From Sinomonas notoginsengisoli (GTDB lineage: Bacteria > Actinomycetota > Actinomycetes > Actinomycetales > Micrococcaceae), in NCBI RefSeq assembly GCF_021554725.1, contig NZ_JAIZDP010000004.1:186001-250000 (forward strand): 64,000 bases of DNA. Reading direction: 5' to 3'. Positions 16,781 through 24,910 of the stretch are shown here, one piece after another. Numbering within the stretch: the first letter of the stretch is position 1; each line of letters begins with the position of its first letter. A program made the position numbers and the translations under genes. Under the pieces are notes generated by a model, which did not search any database, was not told the origin of the DNA, and worked only from the letters and a program-made list of their open reading frames with translations.

Positions 16781-19700
16781 GTGCCGTTCCTATCGTCGCT
16801 TCTGCAGGCGCTCGTCGAGCCAGCCCGGCAGCTGGGGGTGCCCTCGCTTCCACAGCGGCTTCTCGATGCAGTGGTCCCGGACCGCGTCGCGGGGAGGCGC
16901 GCTTGGGCCATCGAGGGCAGGGCTGCGATCGAAGCCAAGGGCGTGAACCGTCCAGGCAGCACCAGATACATCGCGGACCTCGAGAGGGCTCTCGAGGAGC
17001 ATGCTGACGTCACGTGGGCCCGCGTCAATGCGCCGCTCGGGCGCGTCGTCATCTGCTTCCGCCCCAGCGCGGCCGGAGACGACCCCCGCGCCCATGCTCT
17101 GCTTACGGAGCTGGTCGCCATCGTCGACCGTGTCGAAGCTGAATTCACCGAATCCGCTGACAACGCTCCGCGGGGGCGAAATGCCCCTGTTGACCGCGTT
17201 GCGGTGGAGAGAGCCGCGGTTGAGCTGGCAGCGGACGTTGCCGGCTTGGCCGCGGCCGCAGCCTCGCACCTCCTGAGGCTCAGCGCGCTCCCGCAGGAGA
17301 TCGCCGCGGCGGTGTCGGTGGTAGACAGCACGCCGCGCCTGCGGGGGGTCCTTGAGCGGCAGATCGGGGAGGGGCCCGCCGATCTCGTGCTGGCCCTGAC
17401 GAACGCCGCAGCCCAGGCCATGTCCCGCGGTGTCGTAAGCCTGAGCGTCGACGCCGCCCAAAGGTACCTGATACTGGCCGAGGCCAGAGCCGAGTCCGCC
17501 GCGTGGAGGATGCACGCGGCCGGTCTGCTCGAATCCTCGGAGCGCGCACGCGCTGCTCCCATCGTCGTGGAACGCCCTCGCGAACTGCCACCCGGGCCTG
17601 TCGAGGTCTGGGCAGATCGTGCGGGGCTTCTGGGGGCAGGAGCCTTCGGCATCGCCCTGGCAGCGACACGCCACCCGAGGCAAGCTGTCGGCTTCGCGCT
17701 CGCCGCCCTCCCCAAGGCCGGTCGTGCCGGCCGCGAAGCCTTTTCATCCAGCGTCGGCAGGCACCTCGCGTCGCGGGGCGCGATCGTGCTTGACGCGGCA
17801 GCCCTTCGACGACTGGACCGCGTCACAGCGATCGTGCTCGACGTCGACCTCCTCACCACAGGCAGGCACCTGCTGGGGCAGATGAGGGTCCTTCCAGGCG
17901 CGGATCCCAAAGAGGTCGCCGAAAGGCTGCACGCCCTGTTCAGGCCCGACGACGCCCTTTCGGGGCACTCTGCGGATGGCTGGACCCTTGCTCCACTCGG
18001 CCCCGAGCTCTCCGAGCTCTCCGAACTCCCAGAGCAGCGCGGCACGCGGGAGCAGACGCACCGCGGAGACGGGACGGACCCAGTGCTCGGCCTGGTCCAC
18101 GGTGGGCAGCTCAAGGCCATGGCCGCTGTGATCGACGAGCCTCATGAGTCGCTCGAGGCTCTTGCCGCCGCCGGGCACCGATCAGGCCACCGTCTCGTCC
18201 TCGCCGGACGCCCGGGGGCCAATCTGGCACTCGCCGCCGACGATCTCCTTCCCGGGGGACCCCGCCTCGTCTCAACAGTCCGCGACCTGCAGGCGCAGGG
18301 CGAAGTGGTGATGGTGCTCTCCGGCCGGTCGCACGCCCTCGCCGCCGCGGACGTGGGAGTGGGCGTAGTGGACCCGCGCTCAGCGGACAAGGCACCGCCA
18401 TGGGGGGCGCACATACTGGCGGGGCAGGACTATGCCCTCGCCGCTCTCCTGATGGAGGCCTCGGCTGTCGCTGCAGACGTGAGCCGGCGCAGTGTCATGC
18501 TCGCACAGGCCGCGACTGCCATCGGGGGCGTCTCCGCGACCGCGGCCGCGGCAGGCTCGGCCGCCGCCCCGCGGTCCCTTCTCGCCGTGAACACCGCCGC
18601 AGCAATCTCCCTCGCGATGGGAGTCTGGTCCGCCTCGCGTCTCATCCGCGCACCCATGAGTCCTCCCATATCCCGGGTGCCATGGCATGCGATGCCGTCC
18701 GAGGCCGTCCTCGAGGCGCTGTCTACCAGCCGCGGCGGCCTCAGCTCGGACGAAGCGCGCCGGCGGCTGCGGGGCACACACGACGCCCGGCCCCCGATCC
18801 TCCGGCTCCCATCCGCGATTGCCGAAGAGCTGAACAACCCGCTGACTCCGATTCTCGGCGCCGGAGCGGCCCTCTCCGCGGCCATCGGCGCCGTCGTCGA
18901 TGCCGGGCTAGTGGCCGCCGTGGCCCTCGCGAGCGCCGTGATCGGAGGGGTCCAGCGCTCTCGCACGGACCGCGCACTCGAGGACCTGCTCTCGAAGAGC
19001 GCCTTGACGGCGCGCGTTTTGCGGGACGACGCAGAGGCTCACGTGGCCGCCGAACAACTCGTCCCGGGAGACATCGTCCTCATCGGGCCAGGCGAAGTAG
19101 TCCCCGCAGACTGCCGCATCCTGGAGGCCATCGCGCTGCAGTCGGATGAGTCATCACTGACGGGCGAACCCTTCCCGCTGGCCAAATCCGCGGAACCGAT
19201 CGTTGCCGAGAGCGTCGCCGAGAGGTCCTCCATGCTCTACGAGGGGACCACCGTGGCCGCGGGCCGCTGCACTGCTGTGGTGGTAGCGACCGGCTTCTCG
19301 ACCGAGGCCGGCCGCAGCATGGCCGCCACAAGGTCGGGCTCGGCGACGGGCGGAGTTGAAGCTCGGCTGGCGCACATCACCGATGTCACGCTTCCGATCA
19401 CCCTCGTGTCCGCGGTCGGGGTCATCGCTGCAGGTCTCCTCCGGGGTCGTCCGTTCAGGAGCACGGTGGGCGCGGGCGTGAGCTTGGCAGTCGCTGCCGT
19501 CCCCGAGGGGCTGCCCTTCCTGGTCAGCGCCGCCCAGCTCGCTTCGGCGCGCCGCCTCTCGACACGGGGGACCTTGGTGCGGAATCCGAGGACGATCGAA
19601 GCTCTCGGCCGAGTCGACGTCCTCGGCTTCGACAAGACGGGCACTCTCACGGAGGGACGCATCAGGCTGGAATCAGCGACCGGCGCTGACGGCAAGCTTG

Positions 19701-21283
19701 ATTCCCTCCACGCGCTGCAGACGCGTAGCCGAGGAGTCGTGGCGGCTGGGCTGCGTGCCACGCCTTCAGCTCGGCGCCCGCTCGCTCACATGACCGACCG
19801 CGCCATCTCTTCCGCGGCCCGCGAGGCCGGCATCAGCCCAGACGAGGGAGCGCAGGGCTGGAAGAGGCTCAGCGCGCTGCCCTTCGAGCCATCGCGCTCC
19901 TACCACGCGACCCTGGCCAGCACCCACGAGGGCACCCTGCTCAGCGTCAAAGGCGCCCCCGAGACTGTTCTAGCACGCTGCACGGCCGTGAGGTCCGGCA
20001 ACCGGCGACGAGGCCTCGACGAGGCTCGGCGCCGGCGGCTGACACGGCGCGTCGAAAAGCTCGCCTCAGAGGGGTACCGCCTCCTGGCAGTAGCAGAAGC
20101 GCGCCTCGATCAGTCCCCCCGGCAACTCGAGGACGATGACGTTGTGGGCCTGACGTTCCTCGGCTTCCTTGCCTTGACCGACCCGGTGCGCCCGGCGGCC
20201 GCGGCCTCTGTCGAAGCCCTCCGCGCAGCCGGTGTCCAGATCCTGATGATCACCGGCGATCACCCGGGAACCGCCGCGGCGGTCGCACAGCGGCTCGACC
20301 TTCTCGAGGACGGGGGCAGGGTGATCACCGGGACCGAGATCGATGCCCTCGGTGACGACGAACTAGCGCGGGTGCTCCCGCATGTTGCAGTGGTGGCCCG
20401 GGGCACCCCGGCGCACAAAGTACGCGTCGTCCAAACGCTGCAGGGCCTCGGCAAGACGGTCGCCATGACGGGCGACGGCGCGAACGATGCCCCCGCCATA
20501 CGCCTTGCCGACGTCGGGATCGCCCTGGGGCGCAGGGGCACTCCGGCTGCGCGAGCCGCAGGGGACCTCGTGGTCACGGACGACAGGCTCGAGACGATCA
20601 TCGCGGCGCTCGTCGAAGGACGGGCAATGTGGGGCTCGGTGCGTGAAGCGCTCGGCATCCTTGTGGGAGGGAACCTCGGGGAGATCGCCTTCACCCTGCT
20701 AGGAGCGCTGGCCACGGGCCTGTCGCCCCTGCGGGCACGGCAACTCCTGCTGGTGAACCTGCTCACCGACCTTGCTCCCGCTCTGGCCGTCGCCCTGCGA
20801 CCGCCTCACGCGGCCTCGACCGAGGCTCTGCTGGCAGAAGGACCGGAAGCCTCACTCGGCTCGGCGCTGACCAGAGAAGTAGGGTTCAGGGCGGCCCTGA
20901 CGACGGCCGGGGCCGGCGCCGGCTGGGCTCTCGCCAGACTGCTCGGGCTCCGCCGAGCGGCCCCGACCGTGGGACTCGTCTCACTCGTGGCGACCCAACT
21001 CGGGCAGACCATCACGGTCGGAGGCCCCTCTCGCGGCGTCGTTGTCAGCGGAGCCATCTCCTTGGCTGCCCTCGCCGCCGTAATCCAGACCCCTGGTCTG
21101 AGCGCCTTCTTCGGTTCGGTGCCCCTCGGCCCCCTAGGGTGGGGGATCGCCGCTGGAGCGAGCCTTGCCGTGGTCCTTCTCGGTGCCCTCGTGGCCAGGA
21201 GGAAGTTCTCCGAAACGCCCGAGTACAACGAGCGTATGCGGGCCGTTGAGGACTCGGCGTCCGCGGTCCCGGAGGTCGCATGA
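16781..21283 (+). CDS. Giant P-type ATPase (CtpI/CtpH-like, 1500 aa)
   Basis: A cation-translocating P-type ATPase about 600 residues longer than usual at the N-terminus, like mycobacterial CtpI/CtpH. The first ~620 residues include HMA-like and partly degenerate ATPase-like regions (an MVLSGRSHALAAADVGVGVV stretch recalls the hinge motif). The canonical pump follows: TGE at 794-796, PEGLP at 908-912 (as in P2 calcium-type pumps), phosphorylation site [10 protein letters not shown] with Asp951, and hinge TGDGANDAP from 1230. NLLTD lies in the C-terminal membrane domain. The GTG start lies 15 nt after mini-protein copy C. Substrate ion is unknown; Ca/Mg/Mn-type is inferred from PEGLP. Confidence 0.92.
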   Translation: MPFLSSLLQALVEPARQLGVPSLPQRLLDAVVPDRVAGRRAWAIEGRAAIEAKGVNRPGSTRYIADLERALEEHADVTWARVNAPLGRVVICFRPSAAGDDPRAHALLTELVAIVDRVEAEFTESADNAPRGRNAPVDRVAVERAAVELAADVAGLAAAAASHLLRLSALPQEIAAAVSVVDSTPRLRGVLERQIGEGPADLVLALTNAAAQAMSRGVVSLSVDAAQRYLILAEARAESAAWRMHAAGLLESSERARAAPIVVERPRELPPGPVEVWADRAGLLGAGAFGIALAATRHPRQAVGFALAALPKAGRAGREAFSSSVGRHLASRGAIVLDAAALRRLDRVTAIVLDVDLLTTGRHLLGQMRVLPGADPKEVAERLHALFRPDDALSGHSADGWTLAPLGPELSELSELPEQRGTREQTHRGDGTDPVLGLVHGGQLKAMAAVIDEPHESLEALAAAGHRSGHRLVLAGRPGANLALAADDLLPGGPRLVSTVRDLQAQGEVVMVLSGRSHALAAADVGVGVVDPRSADKAPPWGAHILAGQDYALAALLMEASAVAADVSRRSVMLAQAATAIGGVSATAAAAGSAAAPRSLLAVNTAAAISLAMGVWSASRLIRAPMSPPISRVPWHAMPSEAVLEALSTSRGGLSSDEARRRLRGTHDARPPILRLPSAIAEELNNPLTPILGAGAALSAAIGAVVDAGLVAAVALASAVIGGVQRSRTDRALEDLLSKSALTARVLRDDAEAHVAAEQLVPGDIVLIGPGEVVPADCRILEAIALQSDESSLTGEPFPLAKSAEPIVAESVAERSSMLYEGTTVAAGRCTAVVVATGFSTEAGRSMAATRSGSATGGVEARLAHITDVTLPITLVSAVGVIAAGLLRGRPFRSTVGAGVSLAVAAVPEGLPFLVSAAQLASARRLSTRGTLVRNPRTIEALGRVDVLGFDKTGTLTEGRIRLESATGADGKLDSLHALQTRSRGVVAAGLRATPSARRPLAHMTDRAISSAAREAGISPDEGAQGWKRLSALPFEPSRSYHATLASTHEGTLLSVKGAPETVLARCTAVRSGNRRRGLDEARRRRLTRRVEKLASEGYRLLAVAEARLDQSPRQLEDDDVVGLTFLGFLALTDPVRPAAAASVEALRAAGVQILMITGDHPGTAAAVAQRLDLLEDGGRVITGTEIDALGDDELARVLPHVAVVARGTPAHKVRVVQTLQGLGKTVAMTGDGANDAPAIRLADVGIALGRRGTPAARAAGDLVVTDDRLETIIAALVEGRAMWGSVREALGILVGGNLGEIAFTLLGALATGLSPLRARQLLLVNLLTDLAPALAVALRPPHAASTEALLAEGPEASLGSALTREVGFRAALTTAGAGAGWALARLLGLRRAAPTVGLVSLVATQLGQTITVGGPSRGVVVSGAISLAALAAVIQTPGLSAFFGSVPLGPLGWGIAAGASLAVVLLGALVARRKFSETPEYNERMRAVEDSASAVPEVA

Positions 21284-21308
21284 GCGCTGCAGCAGCAGAC
21301 CCTACCCC

Positions 21309-21334
21309 TTCTGACATCTGGTTCTGACATCTGG
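21309..21334 (+). repeat. Perfect 13-bp tandem duplication
   Basis: TTCTGACATCTGG occurs twice back to back (21309-21321 and 21322-21334) between the ATPase stop and the GTG of mini-protein copy D. It looks like a recent slippage duplication that lengthens the spacer; no function is evident. Confidence 0.8.
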
Positions 21335-21342
21335 GAGAGAGC

Positions 21343-21618
21343 GTGACTGAGACCGAAAGAGCCGCCAAGGGAACCTATTCCGCGGCTGCGAGCAAAGCGG
21401 GCAATCACCGCACCATCATTATCAACTTCGAAGGTGTCGGCACGGTGCGACTCCCGCCCACCGACGAGCTGGCCTTCCTCGGTGGAATCGGTGTGCTGGC
21501 CGCAGCAGGGATTATCGAGTGGCCGGTTGCCGGGGTCCTGGCTGCAGGGCATCTCATCTCGCGCATCTCGAGAAACAAGACCCTCAAAGCCTTCGGAGAC
21601 GCCCTCGAAGAGGCCTGA
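21343..21618 (+). CDS. EWP-family mini membrane protein (copy D)
   Basis: A 91-residue paralog of copy B: polar N-terminus, IIINFEGVGTVRLPPTDELA, FLGGIGVLAAAGIIEWPVAG, VLAAGHLISRISRNKTLKAF and GDALEEA. It starts at a GTG preceded by GGGAGAG, 59 nt downstream of the ATPase on the same strand, so the ATPase is bracketed by one member of each mini-protein subtype. The basic RISRNK segment after the membrane region suggests a cytoplasmic C-terminus. Function is unknown. Confidence 0.8.
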   Translation: MTETERAAKGTYSAAASKAGNHRTIIINFEGVGTVRLPPTDELAFLGGIGVLAAAGIIEWPVAGVLAAGHLISRISRNKTLKAFGDALEEA

Positions 21619-21696
21619 GCGTAGAACCTGGGTCCGTCCACGTCCTGTAGGCCGAGCGCGGACTGGATTCGGCCACGGTGGAGGTTCGAAGCACGG

Positions 21697-22341
21697 TCAT
21701 TCGCGGGATGTGGGCGCAGTGGAGCTCGCAGTCGGGAGTGTGCACGCGATCGGGCCGGGCGTCTGGTCAACCACGGCGGGGTCCGTGAGCACCTTGAAGG
21801 ACGAGCCGAGGATGAGGTCAACGCTCGCATCCGAGCGGCCGTCCCGGATGTACACGCTCCCCGGCACATTGCGCTGGAGCGTGAACGCGGCGGCCTCTCC
21901 CCCGAACCCCCCGCGCACTACGGCGGGCGACTCCATCGCCGTCCGCTCGTTGCCCACGGCCCTCACGATGAACTTGCGCGCCTTGAGCTGGTCCGCCACC
22001 TCGGCCGCGAGGCCTTCCTTGCCTGCGCCGTTGAGCACGTTGACGGTGACCTTCTCGGGCGGCAGGTAGTCGTAGGTGCCGGACGGGCAGGTCGTGGGGT
22101 GCGTGGGCTTGCTCCCCGGTTCCGGGATCGTGAGACGGCCCGACAGGACTTCCAAGGCCGCGCCGACTCCTGCGAACAGGAGGGCCGCGAGGAGGCCGAT
22201 CGCAACGGCATGGCGGGCCTTCCTCCACTGGCGGGAGCGCTGCCGCGCATCGGCATCCTCCTCGAACTGCGTGCGCAGCTGGCTGCCGCTCACCACGTGG
22301 TGTCCGTGGTACCGGGTCAAGTCCTGGGGCTTGCGTGCCAT
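21697..22341 (-). CDS. Membrane-anchored LytR C-terminal domain protein
   Basis: A 214-residue protein. A basic cytoplasmic N-terminus (ARKPQDLTRYHGHHVVSGSQ) and one membrane helix (about residues 44-65, VAIGLLAALLFAGVGAALEV) precede an extracytoplasmic LytR_C domain (VTVNVLNGAGKEGLAAEVAD, ADQLKARKFIVRAVGNE). LytR_C domains accompany LCP cell-wall ligases; without a catalytic LCP domain it may be an accessory factor. The ATG at 22341 lies 7 nt after the stop of the partner gene, implying coupling. Confidence 0.87.
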   Translation of the reverse strand: MARKPQDLTRYHGHHVVSGSQLRTQFEEDADARQRSRQWRKARHAVAIGLLAALLFAGVGAALEVLSGRLTIPEPGSKPTHPTTCPSGTYDYLPPEKVTVNVLNGAGKEGLAAEVADQLKARKFIVRAVGNERTAMESPAVVRGGFGGEAAAFTLQRNVPGSVYIRDGRSDASVDLILGSSFKVLTDPAVVDQTPGPIACTLPTASSTAPTSRE

Positions 22342-22348
22342 CGGGGGC

Positions 22349-22648
22349 TCACGCGTCGAGGTCGAGGACGCGCGCGTGGATCGCAGTGCGCTGGTGGAGG
22401 GCCGTGCGGACCGCACGATGCAGACCGTCCTCGAGATAGAGGACGCCCTTGTACTGGACGACGTGCGGGAACAGGTCTCCGAAGAAGGTGGAGTCCTCGG
22501 CGAGGAGTGCCTCAAGGTCGAGGGTGCGCTTGGTGGTGACGAGTTCGTCCAAGCGGACGGGGCGCGGCGCGAGGGCTGCCCAGTCCCTCGGCGTCACGTA
22601 GCCATGGTCCGGGTAGGGGCGCCCCTCGCCCACCGCTTTGAAAATCAC
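22349..22648 (-). CDS. Conserved ParB-like small protein
   Basis: A 99-residue protein starting at a GTG (IFKAVGEGRPYPDHGY). It has a proline-rich start and then a ParB/sulfiredoxin-like segment (TKRTLDLEALLAED, VVQYKGVLYLEDGLHRAVRT) in which the DGLHR box resembles the ParB nucleotide-binding GxxRxxA region. I recall relatives beside LytR_C genes being labelled VapB-like antitoxins, but no toxin partner is present. TAGGCT (22660-22655) lies 6 nt before the GTG with no ribosome binding site, indicating a leaderless transcript. Confidence 0.75.
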   Translation of the reverse strand: MIFKAVGEGRPYPDHGYVTPRDWAALAPRPVRLDELVTTKRTLDLEALLAEDSTFFGDLFPHVVQYKGVLYLEDGLHRAVRTALHQRTAIHARVLDLDA

Positions 22649-22654
22649 GTTTCA

Positions 22655-22660
22655 AGCCTA
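22655..22660 (-). promoter_or_regulatory. -10 element, leaderless start at 22648
   Basis: TAGGCT followed by six bases (TGAAAC) and then the GTG start codon. This spacing puts the transcription start at the GTG. Confidence 0.55.
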
Positions 22661-22752
22661 GGCTCGCGGGAGTCGTCGCGGGAGCGCGTGCGGGCGGGCA
22701 CCGCGCATTGTGGCCAAACGGTTATTCGCCACCCTTTTGCAAGAATGGGCCC

Positions 22753-23643
22753 ATGCAGACCGCCCCTCCTTTTGCCCTGCTCCTCGACGTCGACGGCCCG
22801 ATCGCAAGCCCGGTCACGCGCACCGTGATGCCGGAGGTCATTGCCCTGCTGAACGAGCTGGGCGGAGCGGGGATTCCCATCATCTTCAACACTGGGCGCT
22901 CGGACACGTTCATTCGGGAGCGGGTCATGGACCCGATGATCGGCGCCGGCATGCCGAAGGACCTCACGGTCCACGCGGTCTGAGAGAAGGGCGCCACCTG
23001 GTTCTCGTTCACACCTCAGGATGCCGGCGTGGTGCACGTGGACCGGGAGCTCGCCGTCCCGGGCGATTTCGCCGACGACGTCCGCAAACTCGTCGCGGCG
23101 AAGTACGCGGATCACATGTTCTTCGACGAGACGAAGCGTGCAATGGTCTCGGTCGAGCAGCGCGTCGATGTCTCCAACCGGGACTACCGTGAGGAGCAGG
23201 AGCACTTCGACGCCGATGCGCTGGAGCTCATGGCCCGGCACGACCTCGGCGCCACGCGCCTGGACCACCACCGCCCCGGGAGCGACGACACGGTGGACTA
23301 CCGCGTCGATCCGACCATCATCTCCACGGACATCGAGTCGGTCCGCCTCGGCAAGGACCTCGGCGCCGCCCGCGCGTGCGAGCGCCTGCGCCGGGACGGA
23401 GTCGTCCCGGCGGCCTGGTACACGATGGGCGATTCCCGCACCGACTACGCGATGGCTGATTGGCTGCACCACAACGACCACACTGTGGCCCACGTGGACG
23501 TACGCCCTGCCGACGGTGTGCCCTCGAAGCCGTACGAGGTCTACACCTCCGCATACTTGGGCCTCGGCCCGGAGGTCATCCACGATGACGCTGGCCTCGC
23601 CTTCCTCACCGGCTGGCGGGACGCCCTCGCCCTCGCAGACTGA
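22753..23643 (+). pseudogene. HAD-family hydrolase interrupted by in-frame TGA
   Basis: One continuous reading frame of 297 codons with a single internal TGA at 22981-22983. The first part has the HAD nucleophile motif LLLDVDGPIASPVT and NTGRSD; the second has the acidic motif YTMGDSRTDYAMADW, so both halves of the active site survive. No frameshift or deletion is seen, and codon use after the TGA is normal for the genome. AAGAAT 6 nt before the ATG suggests a leaderless start. It may be a recent nonsense mutation, a sequencing error, or recoding; without readthrough the product is only 76 residues. Confidence 0.75.
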
Positions 23644-23716
23644 GCCGCCAGATCACCCCGCGCAACGCCGACGTCGCCCCCTGTGACGTCGAGGTCACCC
23701 GTACGGGTGGCGACGT

Positions 23717-23751
23717 TGACGCACGACGCCGCCACTCGCCGTCGTGCGTCA
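23717..23751. terminator. 12-bp perfect hairpin between convergent genes
   Basis: TGACGCACGACG (23717-23728) and CGTCGTGCGTCA (23740-23751) flank an 11-nt loop. It lies between the HAD gene and the convergent DUF4188 gene, overlapping the stop codon of the latter, and probably terminates both. It belongs to the ACGACGGC-type hairpin set. Confidence 0.65.
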
Positions 23752-24234
23752 GGCCGCACCGGCGGTGCGAAGCCGCTGACGAGCGGTATTGAGCCCGTCG
23801 CTGACCGGGACGTGTCCGATGGCCCGCGCCAGGCCGAAGCGCGGCATTCCGCTGTAGACCGTCTCGATGCCGGAGCCAGGCGTCTGGTACGTCTCATGCC
23901 ATACGCCGACGTCCCCGCTGCCCGCCACGGTTCGCATGAAGTCACGCCAGGGGGCGAGGTGCGGCGCGTCGCGGTTGGCGGCGAAGCGCTGGAGGTGCTC
24001 TGGGCTCTCCCAGTAGCTCACCAGCATTGTGGTCCGCCCGAGCCACTGGTGGAATCCGAGCATGCCCGCCTCCGGATTCTGCGACAGATGGCGCAGCATG
24101 GTTCCCATCGCACTCCCGACACGCAGCACCGTGCCGAGCTTCCACCAGCGGTTGGCCCGCATGCCGATGAGGAACACGGTGACGGGCCGGCCCGGCGTCG
24201 CCGTGTACCTGCCTGCGAAGACTTCCTGTCCCAT
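23749..24234 (-). CDS. DUF4188 family protein
   Basis: A 161-residue protein of the DUF4188 family (dimeric alpha/beta barrel related to antibiotic-biosynthesis monooxygenases). Recognisable parts are VFAGRYTATPGRPVTVFLIG, MRANRWWKLGTVLRVGSAM and MLVSYWESPEHLQRFAANRD. Function is unknown. The ATG at 24234 is preferred because AGGAG lies 8 nt upstream; a GTG 9 nt further up overlaps that site. It is divergent from a TetR gene across a 59-nt gap containing two repeat operators, so it is the likely repression target. Confidence 0.85.
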   Translation of the reverse strand: MGQEVFAGRYTATPGRPVTVFLIGMRANRWWKLGTVLRVGSAMGTMLRHLSQNPEAGMLGFHQWLGRTTMLVSYWESPEHLQRFAANRDAPHLAPWRDFMRTVAGSGDVGVWHETYQTPGSGIETVYSGMPRFGLARAIGHVPVSDGLNTARQRLRTAGAA

Positions 24235-24254
24235 GACTGCCACTCCTGTTTCAT

Positions 24255-24278
24255 AACGATGTTACAAAACAACGTTAC
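24255..24278. promoter_or_regulatory. Direct-repeat operator AAC-N3-GTTAC x2
   Basis: AACGATGTTAC (24255-24265) and AACAACGTTAC (24268-24278) repeat with 13-bp periodicity in the gap between the DUF4188 and TetR genes. Each unit is itself partly palindromic (AAC...GTT). They adjoin a TATACAAT -10 box (24280-24287) that lies 6 nt before the TetR ATG, so repressor binding would block it. Confidence 0.5.
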
Positions 24279-24293
24279 GTATACAATCCCATC

Positions 24294-24869
24294 ATGGCAA
24301 GACCCACGGTCCACGATGCGGCGCTCCGCGATCGGCTGCTCGAAGTCACCGCCGACCTAGTCGACCGGGACGGGCCGGCGCGATTCTCGCTGCGCCAGGT
24401 CGCCGCGGAGGCAGGGACGTCAACGACTGCCGTGTATTCGCTGTTCGGCAGCAAGGCGGAACTGCTGTCCGCGGTGCTCGATGGCGCGTTCGCATCCTTC
24501 GGCGCCTCACAGCGCGCAGCCGCGGGCGCAGGCCTGTTAGGTCTCGGTCTCGCGTACCGTGAATGGGCGCTTGCACACCCGGCGCTCTACCGGCTCATGT
24601 TCGGCGGAGCGCTCTCCGCGTACGCCGACTGCACGCCGGACCCCGAGGTCGCGGACGCTTCCATGGCTCCGCTGCGCTCTGCCGTAGCGGCCGGACAAGC
24701 TTCCGGGGAGCTCAGGGACGGCCTCGTCGAGGTGGTTGCGGTGGGAATCTGGGGCCAGGTCCACGGCCTCGTGAGCCTCGAGCTGGCCCACATGGGACCT
24801 TCCGACGCCGACTGGGACGTCGCGTACCGGGCCGCGCTCGAATCCGTGCGGCGCGGCTGGGCGGGCTGA
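24294..24869 (+). CDS. TetR family transcriptional regulator
   Basis: A 191-residue regulator with a TetR helix-turn-helix at about residues 10-55 (DRLLEVTADLVDRDGPARFS, LRQVAAEAGTSTTAVYSLFG) and a C-terminal TetR_C_33-like domain (YREWALAHPALYRLMFGG). The ligand is unknown. A TATACAAT -10 six bases before the ATG implies a leaderless message. Divergent position and the AAC-N3-GTTAC repeats in the shared gap indicate control of itself and of the DUF4188 gene. Confidence 0.9.
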   Translation: MARPTVHDAALRDRLLEVTADLVDRDGPARFSLRQVAAEAGTSTTAVYSLFGSKAELLSAVLDGAFASFGASQRAAAGAGLLGLGLAYREWALAHPALYRLMFGGALSAYADCTPDPEVADASMAPLRSAVAAGQASGELRDGLVEVVAVGIWGQVHGLVSLELAHMGPSDADWDVAYRAALESVRRGWAG

Positions 24870-24910
24870 CGCGGTCGCCGACCACGGCCCCGAGCGGACT
24901 GGGTCCAGGA

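Noticed and set aside
21343-21618. Assignment of the EWP proteins to PacL (DUF1490)
   Set aside because: Length and P-type ATPase linkage fit, but the EWP core and FEGxGTV segment do not match and the PacL acidic/His metal-binding tail is absent.
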